From an uncultured Clostridia bacterium (GTDB lineage: Bacteria > Bacillota > Clostridia > TANB77 > CAG-508): a DNA stretch of 60,081 bases. This document shows positions 28,056 through 37,718 of the stretch, one piece after another. Each line of letters begins with the position of its first letter. Positions within the stretch are counted from its first letter, which is position 1. Position numbers and translations under genes: made by a program. Below the pieces are notes generated by a model. It searched no databases and was not told where the DNA came from. It saw nothing but the letters and a program-made list of their open reading frames with translations. Location: contig CAQYCU010000001.1 in NCBI GenBank assembly GCA_948919095.1, forward strand, positions 1 through 60,081, read 5' to 3'.

Positions 28056-28895
28056 CTATAATCCCATCATTTCTCTTACAACTCTGTCGCTCATTTTAAC
28101 TGTTCCAACTAATACAAGCATATTAAACACCAATTCTCCTACATAACTCCATACTTGATTTACTGCTTGTGCATTCGTGTCAACTACTGGTGGAGAACTT
28201 GCAAATTGTGAAAAGATTATACAAGCAAGTATTATAATTGCTCCCTCTAAACATACTGCACAAAAACTTTTTATAAAACTTTTTCCTATTTGTTGACTAG
28301 GCTCTCCTGCAAATGTTGAGAGTGGTATAGGTGCTAGTGCTGTATAAAGATATATTTTGAAAAATCTACCATAGACAGAAAGTATCATTACAAATGATAA
28401 AACTGTTACTAATAGTCCTCCGTATAAGTGTAACTGCCCAAAGTGGTATGCTTTCAAAAAATCCACAACTTTCTATTGCTGTTATCATTTCTTGTGGTAA
28501 AACAGATTGTGTTGCTCCTCCTATTCCTGCTGTTGACATTATTGTTTGTACTATTCCTTGTGTTATTTTAAATACTGCTAACATTAGTTCTAATCCATAA
28601 GTTACTACAGTTTTTGTTAAGATAAATCTTATAAACAATTTCAAAACTTGCTCTGGCTTTTTTACTTCTGCAAAACTGCCGACAAGTTTTTACTATTCCA
28701 AATAAAAAGAACAGTACAAGTAATGCTAAACCTATTGCTTGTATTGCTCCATTTATATTAACAATTACATTCCATATTGTACCGACCTTTAAAAGTTTCT
28801 GGTGTTTGTGTTATTAGATTCCATATTTCACTTAATTTTCCATTCCAAGTATCCAAAGCATTTTGTAAATTTCCTACTACCCAGTTATCTGACAA
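28056..28895 (-). CDS. TrbL/VirB6-like channel protein (three CGG +1 sites)
   Basis: A 278-aa polytopic membrane protein forming part of the conjugation pore. After recoding it reads as the TrbL-like family of Tn1549-type elements: an N-terminal helical part, membrane segments (IGLALLVLFFLFGIVKTCGS; VTLIGGLLVTVLSFVMILSV; a C-terminal ILACIIFS stretch) and the motif YTALAPIPLSTFAGE. Frame breaks are at 28782-28784 (GGT CGG T), 28679-28681 (TGT CGG C) and 28420-28422 (ATA CGG A). The start is a TTG 9 bases after AGGAGG, inside the end of the methylase gene. Removing three C bases makes the length a multiple of three. Confidence 0.85.
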
Positions 28896-29638
28896 TTTTT
28901 CTCGCCTCCTATTCTTTGTATAGCAATATTATAGTAGTCTTTGTCTATTTCAAATCCTATATAATTTCTATTAGTTCTAATACAAGCTAGTGCTGTACTA
29001 CCACTTCCTATACAATTATCTAATACTAAATCTTGTTTATCTGAATATGTCTTTATTAAATATTCTAATAGTTCTATTGGTTTTTCTGTTGGATGCCTAC
29101 TGTGTGCAGGATGGCTTTTTTGAAATCTTAAAATACTAACAGGGTATTTCTCTATACAACCTTTTCTCAAATCATTTTCTACTTTAAACTCTCCATAATT
29201 ATTATTAGTAATTTTCTTATTACAATAGTTTTTTCCTTTGCTATGCAGTGGTTTTCCTATTGAAAATTGGGGGTTATATTTAGGTTGATGTTTATAAAAT
29301 ACTGCTATTTGCTCGTGTTGTCTTAAAGGTTGTTTGTTCGCATTTAAAAAACCTGTTGTTAAGATTTTGTCCCATACCAAATCATAATGGAATAACTTTC
29401 TATTACTATTTATCAAATCTATATAAAATTTTCCTTGTGCAAATAATAAAATACACCCATTATCTTTTATAATTCTTTCATACTCTTTCCATAATTTATC
29501 TAATGGTAATTTTTCGTCTTTTTCATTATTTGTTATTCCGTATGGTAAATCTGCCACTATTAAATCAATAGAATTATCTTCAATTTCTTGCATTCCTTCA
29601 AAACAATCTTTATTGTAAATTCTATTTATTTCTAACAT
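28877..29638 (-). CDS. DNA N4/N6 methyltransferase
   Basis: A 253-aa beta-class DNA methyltransferase. The catalytic motif IV reads ADLPYG (DPPY family), and motif I follows near the C-terminus as LDNCIGSGSTALACI. The conserved HPTEKP block precedes it. The start is the ATG with GAGGAGG just upstream; the frame is open for 20 more codons but these are unsupported. Orphan methylases like this in ICEs can protect incoming DNA from host restriction. No partner nuclease is present. Confidence 0.88.
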   Translation of the reverse strand: MLEINRIYNKDCFEGMQEIEDNSIDLIVADLPYGITNNEKDEKLPLDKLWKEYERIIKDNGCILLFAQGKFYIDLINSNRKLFHYDLVWDKILTTGFLNANKQPLRQHEQIAVFYKHQPKYNPQFSIGKPLHSKGKNYCNKKITNNNYGEFKVENDLRKGCIEKYPVSILRFQKSHPAHSRHPTEKPIELLEYLIKTYSDKQDLVLDNCIGSGSTALACIRTNRNYIGFEIDKDYYNIAIQRIGGEKNCQITG

Positions 29639-29664
29639 TCTTGCCTCCTCATAAAATAATTTAA

Positions 29665-29686
29665 GGACAAGTATTAAAACTTGTCC
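29665..29686 (-). terminator. Hairpin after the Maff2 gene
   Basis: GGACAAGT pairs with ACTTGTCC around a 6-base loop, just beyond the recoded stop of the Maff2 gene. It may attenuate transcription into the methylase. Confidence 0.55.
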
Positions 29687-29690
29687 CCTT

Positions 29691-30037
29691 TTATCCACCT
29701 GTAATTAAATCTAATATTTCTTTTGCAAATGTTATTATTACTCCTCCGTGCTAAAGTCATAAAACCGATTTGCTCTTTGTGATGGATCGTGGCTCTTTAA
29801 CGCTAAACCTATTTGCACAATTCCCCAACCTAGAAGTATCATTCCTATTGCTCTAATTATTCCAAATATAAATGTTGATAGATTATTTATAACACTTAAT
29901 GGGTCATCTGCTCCAAAAACAGTTGTACTTTGTGTTACAAATAATACAATTATTGTTATTCCAATAAAACTTAATTTTTTAATATTTTTTGTTATCAATT
30001 TCTTATTGATTATTTTCTTTTTCTCTTTCATTTTCAT
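29691..30037 (-). CDS. Maff2-like small membrane protein (two CGG +1 sites)
   Basis: A 114-aa protein of the Maff2 family found beside VirD4 in clostridial ICEs. It has an N-terminal signal segment (SFIGITIIVLFVTQSTTVFG), a second membrane helix (IIRAIGMILLGWGIVQIGLAL), and the conserved end KSHDPSQRANGFMTLAGGVIITFAKEIL, which contains more than twenty recognisable positions only after recoding. Two CGG sites lie 19 bases apart: 29765-29767 (AAT CGG T) and 29746-29748 (GCA CGG A). The six codons between them are read in an intermediate frame and spell GFMTLA. It overlaps the VirD4 gene end by 35 bases. Confidence 0.85.
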
Positions 30038-31857
30038 ATTCCTCCATTAAATAATAATTTTCTATATCTTCTTCTGACAAAAGTTCTGTTGTAACTTTTT
30101 CTGTCTGTTTTATCTCTTGAATATCTTTTATTTTTTCTGTATTTATTTCATCTGGTTTTAATTGTGATATGCTAACATTTGCCCTTTGTGATGTTCCGTG
30201 TTCATATACTTTTGCTTGTCCGTCTGTTGTGCCTTTTACATTTGGGTGTTTTAGAATATCATATTTTCTATCCACTACTGGCTTTTCTCCTCTAATCATT
30301 AAAATTGCTTTATCATTATCTAACATTCTAATTTCATCTTGTGTTAATAGTTCTCTACCTGCAAGTTGATAATTAGTTGAATAACTACCACTATGCCCTG
30401 TACTTTTTCCGATATGTGTTAGTATCAATTGTTTCTTTTCCGTAGTAATTCTGATATATACTTATAACTTGATTGTTCGTTTCCTCCTAAATATAAAAGC
30501 TCATCACAGTTACCAACTATTGATTCCCAACTTTTTTCAAACAAGGCTTTTAATTGTGATAGGTTTTGTATTATTATTGAAACTGATATATTCCTTGAAC
30601 GCATTGTTGAAAGTATTTTTTCAAAATCATTTGGCAGGGCAACATTGGCAAACTCATCCATTACAAAATGCACAGGTATTGGCAATGCTCCTCCGTGTTC
30701 ATAGTCTGCTTTATAATAAAGCACTTGAAATATTTGTGTATATAACATACTTACAAGAAAATTAAAATCCGTATTGTTGTCTGGAATAATAGCAAATAAT
30801 GCCATTTTTTCCTCTCCTAGTTTATCTAATTCAAGTTCATCTGTTTTTGTTATTCCCTCTATTGTGTCAAGATTAAATTTCTCAAGTTTTGAAGCAAGTG
30901 TAACAATTATTGATTTTAATGTCTTTCCTGCTCCGACTATGATAATCTTTGTAATATTTAACTGCTATATGATTTGGATTTTTGTGTTCTAATCTTTTAA
31001 ATAAAATATCAAGAGGACTTTCATAGTCCTCCTCATCTTCTTTTGGTTTTCCTGCTCTCATCATTTCCGAAGCCATTGGAAAGTTTTGCTCATCTTCTGG
31101 AGCTTCATATTTCAAATAATAAAATAATGATGATAGAAGCATAGATGCAGAAATGTCCCAGAATGGATCTTGTGCTTGACTACCTTTTGGTGTTGTACTT
31201 TTAAAAAGATTTCCTACTAATTTTTGAATATCATTATCATCTTTTATATATACAAATGGATTATAACAATGACTTTTTTCTGTATTAACCAAATCTAAAA
31301 CTCTTATTTTATAGCCTTTTTCTTTTAACAAATTTCCCGTATCTCTTAAAATCTCGCCGTTTTGGGTCAAGTATTACATAAGAGCAATTACATTGCATTA
31401 CATTAGGTTTAGCATAAAATCTTGTTTTTCCTGCACCACTACCACCAATTACTAAAACATTCAAATTTCTTCTGTGTTTTCTTGCATTTAAACCTAGCAG
31501 AACATTTTGTGTTAGTATTTTGTTCTGGCTCTTTGGTAATTGCATATACTTTTTGTTTATTTGTTTTGCATTGCCCCATATTGCAGAGCCATATTCTTTA
31601 CCTCTCCTATAATTTCTTCTACTAGACATATAAATTCCTATACCTAGTAAATATACAAATAAAAAAATAAGAACAGTTTTTAAGCTATTCTCACAAAATT
31701 CTATTTCAAATGGTGTATTCATTTTTTGAGGTAAAGTATTTATGATTTCCACTAATCCACCATTTATATTTGGTGCTATTAGTAGGGATAACCATATTAC
31801 TGCAATTCCTCCTAAACAAGCTAAAACAATGTCTGCTGTTTTATCATTATCGTTCAC
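30003..31857 (-). CDS. virD4: VirD4-type coupling protein (four CGG +1 sites)
   Basis: A 616-aa coupling ATPase that brings the relaxase-DNA complex to the channel. Two N-terminal membrane segments (residues 10-30, 60-80), Walker A GGSGAGKTRFY, Walker B VHFVMDEFANV, and the C-terminal TIDTNTYGKSTG...GSYSTNYQLAGRELL typical of Tn1549 coupling proteins. The raw sequence splits into four ORFs at 31357-31359 (AAA CGG C), 30933-30935 (AGT CGG A), 30440-30442 (CTA CGG A) and 30409-30411 (TAT CGG A). Skipping each C yields one continuous protein with DPKGEILRDTG and HSGAGKTLKSI restored. Confidence 0.92.
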
Positions 31858-32050
31858 ACATTTCCCTTTCTTTTTTGAATTTAAACTTACATTTTTTCTT
31901 TGTTGGGGCTTTTATTACTTTTGTTAATATTTCAGTTATATACTCTGGATTTTGCTTTTCTTTTATCATATTATTTCTTTTTTCGTTTATAAGAGTTATA
32001 ACTGTATTAAATTCGTATTGGTCTAATTCTACTACTCTTTCATTTCCCAT
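31847..32050 (-). CDS. Small ICE protein with single helical motif
   Basis: A 67-aa protein related in its core (EFNTVITLINEKRNNM...YITEILTKVIKA) to the duplicated motif in the 101-aa protein of the left region. A lysine-rich tail follows. It overlaps the VirD4 start by 11 bases and is 6 bases from the ArdC-like gene, so it belongs to the transfer operon. Function unknown. Confidence 0.6.
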   Translation of the reverse strand: MGNERVVELDQYEFNTVITLINEKRNNMIKEKQNPEYITEILTKVIKAPTKKKCKFKFKKEREMCER

Positions 32051-32056
32051 TTTATT

Positions 32057-32935
32057 CTACCTTTCTTGTTCTTTATTTTTTCTTGATTTTGCTTCTTGTT
32101 CAAAATAACTGACAATTTTAGAATTTATTGTTGTAAAATTTGTTCTAATATCGTCTAATTCTACTCTTATGTCTTTTCCTTTTTCTTTGCTTGATAAGTC
32201 ATTTGGTAGATTAGAAAAATCAAATTGTGAGGTTTCTAATCCATATTTTTTACATATCATATAAGAAATACAATAAGTTTTAAATTCTTTCATTTCTCCA
32301 TTTTCAACCCCTTGCATTTCCATTCTTGCAATTTCTTGTATAACTGTTTTTAACAAATAGTCTGATTTTAAACCTCTACACATATATAGTTTATTTTCGT
32401 TCTCTACATACTCTGCACCTTTTTCTCCGTTTGGTAATACATCAACAACTTCCCTTTTTGCCTTACAATCTTTAAATAATGCTAACAATATATCTTTATC
32501 TGTATATTCTCTTTCTTCTGGTATAGGTGCATTAGTTTGTGATATATCGTATTCTTCTTTTGGATTATAATATACTTTTCCATTTGCCTTATTTGGCTCT
32601 AATATTGTTATTGATTTTGCATCTTGTATAAGTTCATAACCTCTATCAATCCAATCTTGTTTTTCTTTTATTTGCATAGCATTAGGCTCTGTTTCTAATA
32701 TTAGCATACAATTTCCAACAGAATATTTTTCAAATCTACTTAATATATTCAAATATTGTGTAAATAAATTTCCATCTTTTGATAATTTAAAAGACATATC
32801 ATCTATCTTTTTGTATGCCTCATTTCTTTTCCTATTTTGTTCTTTCCAATTATTATTTTTATTGTATGGCTTATTATAATTGTTATTTTTACTTTTGTTA
32901 TTTGTTCCTAATAAATCTTCAACGATTTCATCCAT
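32057..32935 (-). CDS. ArdC-like antirestriction protein
   Basis: A 292-aa protein whose middle resembles the ssDNA-binding N-domain of ArdC: NLFTQYLNILSRFEKYSVGNCMLIL, PNAMQIKEKQDWIDRGYEL, and KSITILEP. The C-terminal part has the position of the usual metallopeptidase domain but reads VIQEIARMEM where HExxH would be expected, so it is probably catalytically dead. ArdC-type proteins shield incoming single strands. In operon with PcfB (1-base gap). Confidence 0.75.
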   Translation of the reverse strand: MDEIVEDLLGTNNKSKNNNYNKPYNKNNNWKEQNRKRNEAYKKIDDMSFKLSKDGNLFTQYLNILSRFEKYSVGNCMLILETEPNAMQIKEKQDWIDRGYELIQDAKSITILEPNKANGKVYYNPKEEYDISQTNAPIPEEREYTDKDILLALFKDCKAKREVVDVLPNGEKGAEYVENENKLYMCRGLKSDYLLKTVIQEIARMEMQGVENGEMKEFKTYCISYMICKKYGLETSQFDFSNLPNDLSSKEKGKDIRVELDDIRTNFTTINSKIVSYFEQEAKSRKNKEQER

Positions 32936-32936
32936 T

Positions 32937-33800
32937 TTATTTGCTCCTCTCTCTAATTCTATTTCTTTTTCTTCTTTTCTTCCTATTGTTTTGTGTTTCT
33001 AAATGTTTAGGCTCTTTAAAGTGTTTTCCTTTGTTCCTTTCATTTTCTTGCTTTAGATGTTTTTGCTCTTGTTTTTCTTTTATTACCGTATTTCCTGTTG
33101 CAACTGTTTTTTCTTTTGCAATTTCATTTTCTTCTTTTTCTTTTAATTCATTAGTAATTTGCTCTAGTTCCTTTTTTACTGACTTTTTCCCATTATTATA
33201 TAAATTATCGTTTTCTAATTTGTTCTTGGTATTTAAGGAACTCTCTAACTGATTGTTTTCTTCCGTTTTTTCATTACTGGGAGAATATTCTTGCATAACT
33301 TCTGTTTGTTCTAGTTCCTCTGGCTCTGCTAATAATTCATCAACCATTTTTTCATCTTCGCTTTTTTCTTCTATTGCTTTTGCCTTTTCTTCTTTTTCCT
33401 TTTCTATTTCGTGTTGTATTGTAGCTATATCTGTAAAATTAAATCTCTCTGCAATTCTGTCAACTTTTGAAGCATCTTCTTGTCTGACCATAATATCAAC
33501 AAGTCCGTCAATTTTTTCATTCTTTTTATCTGCTAATACACAATATAGAACTCCATATTTTTTTGCTTCTTGCGAAAACTTTTTCAAATCTTCTGACCTT
33601 ATTGTAAATATTTTTAGTTCTTTACCAGTTTTTAGCATATTAGTAAGTCTTGTTTTTCCTTTTGTTTGCTTATTATCTTTTGATAATGCAATAAGAAATG
33701 TTATAAGATTTTTTGACCCCTCTCCTGCAATTTTTAAAGTAAACCCTACACCATCTAAATAAATTTTTATAAGTTCTTCAGCTGAATCTGATGAGTTCAT
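32937..33800 (-). CDS. PcfB-family protein (DUF3801)
   Basis: A 287-aa relaxosome accessory. Residues 1-140 match the PcfB/DUF3801 pattern: GVGFTLKIAGEGSKNLITFLIALSKDNK, TRLTNMLKTGKELKIFTI, and YGVLYCVLADKK. The remaining half is a Glu/Lys/Asn-rich, probably unfolded tail. It overlaps the relaxase gene by 23 bases. In the pCF10 family PcfB takes part in coupling the relaxosome; the same is inferred here. Confidence 0.85.
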   Translation of the reverse strand: MNSSDSAEELIKIYLDGVGFTLKIAGEGSKNLITFLIALSKDNKQTKGKTRLTNMLKTGKELKIFTIRSEDLKKFSQEAKKYGVLYCVLADKKNEKIDGLVDIMVRQEDASKVDRIAERFNFTDIATIQHEIEKEKEEKAKAIEEKSEDEKMVDELLAEPEELEQTEVMQEYSPSNEKTEENNQLESSLNTKNKLENDNLYNNGKKSVKKELEQITNELKEKEENEIAKEKTVATGNTVIKEKQEQKHLKQENERNKGKHFKEPKHLETQNNRKKRRKRNRIRERSK

Positions 33801-35145
33801 TGTTTTTCTCCTTTCCTTTTTGATTTTCTTTTTCCTTTTCTTGCATATATTCCATACTTTCCTTTATCTTTTGTTTTCTTTCTTCAATATCTTGGCAATA
33901 TCCCACCTCCTTTTTTAGTGTAAAAATACTATTTGATAACTGTAGAATTTCATCACACAATTTTTGTCTTTCATCTGCATTAGTAGTTTTTTGTCTTTTT
34001 CTTCTTAAAATTGTTCTTGTGTGCATTTGGTCATTCATTTTATCAATAGTTTGTTTTTTATATAAATAAAGTTCCTCCGTAGATTTTATATTATTTCTAC
34101 AAAGGAACTTAATTTCATTAGATATTGTATCCATTTTCTTGATGTCTTTTCTCATATCTTGTGATATTTTAACTTTATTTCTATTATTAGGAAATTTTTT
34201 TAACAAATAACAATAGTATAAATATAGTCTGTATAAACTCCCTCTTTCTTTATTCAAATTGTATTTATTTTTTGAATAATATCTTTTTACTTTTGATCTT
34301 GCTTCTGGAAATGGTACTCTTGGAACTTGTGAATTTAATATTCTATCTTCAATATTTGATATAGAATATTCTTCGCCAAAATTTCTTTCAATTCTTATAT
34401 TTCTTTTATATGGTGGTCTGCATACACTTATTTTATTTGCTCTTATTGTAATTGTATATCCCATATCTTCTAAAATCTTTTCAAAATTTTTATAAGAATA
34501 TGCTTGTGATATTGCATAATCAATATCTTCTTTTGCATTAGTATAATAATCTGACTTTTGAATATATGAAGTATAATATTTTGTATAATCTATCTTGTGC
34601 CTACCACACGGCTTTTCTTCAAGTACACTTAATCCATACTCTTTGCATAGATCGTCTGATGTTTTTCTCATTAGTGCATAATTCTCTCTTGTATTCCTAT
34701 ATTTTCTTCCATCAACAAATGAAACAGAATTTAATAGAAAATGATTATGCAAATGATTAGTATTAAGATGTGTTGAAACTACAATCTCATATTTATCTCC
34801 CCAAAGTTCTTCTGCAAGTTTTACTCCAATTTCGTGTGCAACTTTTGCTGTTACCTCTCCCTCTGCAAATGATTGAAATCCGTGATATGCAAGTACACCT
34901 TTTGTTTTTCCATATCTTTTTTTAGTATATATCATATCTCGTAGTGTATTATCTTCACTACAATTTATTCCAGTTACATATAATTGTTTCTCTGTTTTAA
35001 AATCTGCTTTTGTATATTCAATAGCATTGTGTAAATCTTTATACCAGTTTTTATTTTCTGTTTTCTCTGGATTAGTCGTATATTTTATAACTTTATCAAG
35101 TCTATTTTCAACTTTCCACAAACTTGTTGTTGCCACATTTACCAC
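33778..35145 (-). CDS. MOBP-type relaxase
   Basis: A 455-aa nicking enzyme that starts conjugative transfer at oriT. The N-terminal relaxase domain has the three-histidine metal motif in HLNTNHLHNHFLLNSV (about residues 130-145), preceded by AYHGFQSFAEGEVTAKVAHEIG. The nucleophile tyrosine is one of those in the first 45 residues (for example WYKDLHNAIEY). The C-terminal half is basic and helical. It overlaps MobC at its start (7 bases) and PcfB at its end. Family strongly supported. Confidence 0.93.
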   Translation of the reverse strand: MVNVATTSLWKVENRLDKVIKYTTNPEKTENKNWYKDLHNAIEYTKADFKTEKQLYVTGINCSEDNTLRDMIYTKKRYGKTKGVLAYHGFQSFAEGEVTAKVAHEIGVKLAEELWGDKYEIVVSTHLNTNHLHNHFLLNSVSFVDGRKYRNTRENYALMRKTSDDLCKEYGLSVLEEKPCGRHKIDYTKYYTSYIQKSDYYTNAKEDIDYAISQAYSYKNFEKILEDMGYTITIRANKISVCRPPYKRNIRIERNFGEEYSISNIEDRILNSQVPRVPFPEARSKVKRYYSKNKYNLNKERGSLYRLYLYYCYLLKKFPNNRNKVKISQDMRKDIKKMDTISNEIKFLCRNNIKSTEELYLYKKQTIDKMNDQMHTRTILRRKRQKTTNADERQKLCDEILQLSNSIFTLKKEVGYCQDIEERKQKIKESMEYMQEKEKENQKGKEKNNELIRFS

Positions 35146-35459
35146 AACCTTTCCCTTATCAATGTTCTATACTCTTGCCATTTTTTAATTTCAGCTTGTA
35201 AAATTCTTTCATCATAAGACTTATTCCAATATGAACTTCTTTCCAATTCATTTAATACTCTTATGAAATCATTTAATGGTTTTATTATTGTATCGTAAAC
35301 AGTTTTATCTGGTCTTTCTTTTATTTCACATCCTAAAGCAGATTCTCTCATAAAATCAGAAACAGTTTTACCTGTTTTATTTGCTTTTGATTTTATTTTT
35401 TCTAGCTCTGTTGGATTAACTCTTATTCGTAGCATAAAATCTCTTGTTTCTTCTTTCAA
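35139..35459 (-). CDS. mobC: MobC-like relaxosome protein
   Basis: A 106-aa DNA-binding mobilisation protein with an N-terminal ribbon-helix-helix (FMLRIRVNPTELEKIKSKANKTGKTVSDFMRESAL) and a helical C-terminus ending in KKWQEYRTLIRERLW. It binds near oriT and helps the relaxase open the DNA. It directly precedes and overlaps the relaxase gene and follows the candidate oriT. Confidence 0.9.
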   Translation of the reverse strand: MKEETRDFMLRIRVNPTELEKIKSKANKTGKTVSDFMRESALGCEIKERPDKTVYDTIIKPLNDFIRVLNELERSSYWNKSYDERILQAEIKKWQEYRTLIRERLW

Positions 35460-35484
35460 TTTTCTGCTCCTTTCTTTATTCTTT

Positions 35485-35545
35485 TAATGGGGATTGGGGC
35501 ATTGCCCCATAATTTAACAAATGTAGCCACATTTGTCTTGCTTGT
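35485..35545. other. Candidate origin of transfer (oriT)
   Basis: An intergenic stretch upstream of mobC carries two inverted repeats close together: TGGGGCATTGCCCCA (about 35494-35508) and CAAATGT...ACATTTG (about 35518-35533). GC-rich hairpin plus second inverted repeat next to mobC-relaxase is the usual layout of MOBP oriT regions. The nick site itself cannot be fixed by eye. Confidence 0.65.
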
Positions 35546-35991
35546 TAGGACAATAAATCTTTATCTACAATAATACAATTTTCACATTTTTCACATACAA
35601 TTTCATCATATTCTTTAGGTAAATCGTCTTCAATTTCTGTTTCACTTTCTTCGTCAAGTTCTTCATCATCTTCATTGCAATCTTCTATATAACTTTCAAC
35701 AATATCTTCTTTTATTTGTTTGATTATTTTGCTAATTAGCTTATTCAATTCTTGCTCATTTTTTATAGAAATCTGCTCTGTTTTTTCTTCATTTTCTTTG
35801 CTAAAATCATTTGAAATTTCATCTAGTTTTATTTCATAAACTTGATTATTTTTGTCTAAATTTTTGAATAAATATTCTTCATTTGTACTTAATAATTCAA
35901 TAGCATTTTCCAATGCTTCTTGTTTATTTTTAGCCTTTATTTCTATTTCCTTTTCTGCTACTTTTTTTATTATAAACTTAAAATTTTTCAT
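35545..35991 (-). CDS. DpnD/PcfM-like protein with acidic tail
   Basis: A 148-aa protein. The N-terminal 50 residues fit the DpnD/PcfM pattern (MKNFKFIIKKVAEKEIEIKA, then KNKQEALENAIELL). A strongly acidic stretch follows (DCNEDDEELDEESETEIEDD) and a short cysteine pair motif CEKCENC near the end, which may bind metal. It stands 4 bases after the primase gene and just before oriT. Confidence 0.65.
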   Translation of the reverse strand: MKNFKFIIKKVAEKEIEIKAKNKQEALENAIELLSTNEEYLFKNLDKNNQVYEIKLDEISNDFSKENEEKTEQISIKNEQELNKLISKIIKQIKEDIVESYIEDCNEDDEELDEESETEIEDDLPKEYDEIVCEKCENCIIVDKDLLS

Positions 35992-35995
35992 AACT

Positions 35996-36983
35996 TTATC
36001 TATTCCTTTCTGTTTCTTTTTTTTTATTATTTTCTTGTTGTTTTAGTCCTAAAACTCTGCATAAATATTCATTATAATCTTTACCGAATTTTAGGAGTTT
36101 TATCTATAATTTCATACTTGTCTGAAAGAATAGTTTGTAATGCTTTTGTTGCATTTCTTCCTGCTTCATCATTGTCTAAACATAGTACAATCTTTTTAAT
36201 TTCTGGGTGTTTATCTAAATATTTTTTTATTGCAATTGGTACTTTACTTTCTTCAATTACTTTTGCAGGTTGATAAACTCCTGCAAGAGAAATCATTGTT
36301 TTATCTTCCCAATTTTGTCCATATAATTTAAAAAAGGAAGCAAAAGATAATAAATCTATTGCTCCCTCAAATATATAAATTGTATCTGTTTTTATATTAG
36401 ATTCTAACCTAAAAGAATAATTTTTGCTACTGCCTGTTGCATCATTTTTAAACTTACTATTGTTTGTTGCTCTACACCCTGCATACTTTGCATTTCCAAA
36501 CTCATCATAACCGACAAATACAACATTATGATAGTTTTTTTCTTCATAAATCAAATGTTTTTCAATACATTTTTGTAATATTTCTTGGTCAATTCCTCTT
36601 GATTTTAGATATTGTTTTGCTCTGTTTTCGTTGTTATTTCTCTCTGGTAAAATCAAGTGTCTTTCTATTGCTTTTTCTTGTGTTTGTATAATAATTGGTG
36701 TTTTCATATTCATTCTGTCTGCAACAATTTTTGCTGATAAAGGGTATGGTATATTTTGCACTTTTTCCATATAATCTACTGCATTTTTTCCTCCTATACC
36801 TACAGAACACCAATTCCAATATCCATTAGAAATCTTTAAACTATCGTGTGTTTTAGTACACCATTGTGTTCTTGTTTCTCTTACAAGTTCTTGTGGCTCA
36901 CAAGTTGCTAAATATGTTAATAAATCAACTTGTTTTGCTTTTGCAATTATATCTGGATGCACCCATATTCCCTTTTTTGACAT
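35996..36983 (-). CDS. Toprim primase-like protein (one CGG +1 site)
   Basis: A 328-aa ICE primase (DUF3991/Toprim type). It begins MSKKGIWVHPDIIAKAKQVDLLTYL, has a zinc-less N-domain (TQWCTKTHDSLKIS...NGYWNWC), then the Toprim core: IYIFEGAIDLLSF with the catalytic Glu and IVLCLDNDEAGRNA with DxD. The frame ends early at 36084-36086 (ATT CGG TAA); skipping the C removes the stop and restores KIGKDYNEYLCRVLGLKQQ, the normal family ending. It likely primes the complementary strand after transfer. Confidence 0.88.
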
Positions 36984-36989
36984 AGGCTA

Positions 36990-37706
36990 TCATCTACTTT
37001 CTTGCTTTTTTTGTTTATTTTCTTTTTCATACTCTGAAGTAATTACATCTATTGTATCAACTATTGTAGGATATATTGTTTCTCCTAATCTTCCGTCTGC
37101 ATTTCGCCAATCTTCATAACATTCTGAAAGTAAACCATCTTGTTTAAGCATTGCCTTTATTTCTGTTTCATCTAAATTCATTTCTTTTATTTGTCCTATA
37201 ATTTCATCTTTTACAGTTAATTCATAAGCACGATCTATAATTTTTTCTGGTGTGCATTTTTTTAATTCTTCAATCAATTCTTTATATTCTGAGTCTAATT
37301 TTTCTTCAAGTTCTTGCTTTAAATCTTCAATTTTTTCATCTATTTTTTGTTTATATTTTTCATCTTGTCTGGCTTCAATTCGTGCATCAATTTGCTCTCT
37401 TAAAGTTTCATTTTCTATTTCTTTTAACATTGTTTCTTGCACTTTTTCTGCATTATTTCCAAAGAAATATTTGTCCTTATAACTTGAAAAATATACTTTA
37501 TAATCAAAGTTTTTCATCATTTGGTATAGTTCCATTTCTATTCCACTTGCCCACCATAAATCGTCTGTATTTTCAATTTTACTATAAGTCATACTTGGAA
37601 TTTCATACTTTTTTATAAATATTTCGCCATTATTTTTTAACATTTCATCTTTTAAATCTTTATAAATTTGCTTAAAAATATCCTCTGTTTTCATACTATT
37701 TTTCAC
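36990..37706 (-). CDS. DUF3848/3849-like ICE protein
   Basis: A 238-aa protein with a domain of about 90 residues containing DLWWASGIEMELYQMM, a coiled coil rich in Glu/Lys/Gln (about 100-165), and a C-terminal helical block ending YPTIVDTIDVITSEYEKE. The WWASGIE-type motif and the place between primase and RadC-like genes recall DUF3848/DUF3849 proteins of similar ICEs. No function known. Confidence 0.6.
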   Translation of the reverse strand: MKNSMKTEDIFKQIYKDLKDEMLKNNGEIFIKKYEIPSMTYSKIENTDDLWWASGIEMELYQMMKNFDYKVYFSSYKDKYFFGNNAEKVQETMLKEIENETLREQIDARIEARQDEKYKQKIDEKIEDLKQELEEKLDSEYKELIEELKKCTPEKIIDRAYELTVKDEIIGQIKEMNLDETEIKAMLKQDGLLSECYEDWRNADGRLGETIYPTIVDTIDVITSEYEKENKQKKQESR

Positions 37707-37718
37707 TCCTTTTACTAA

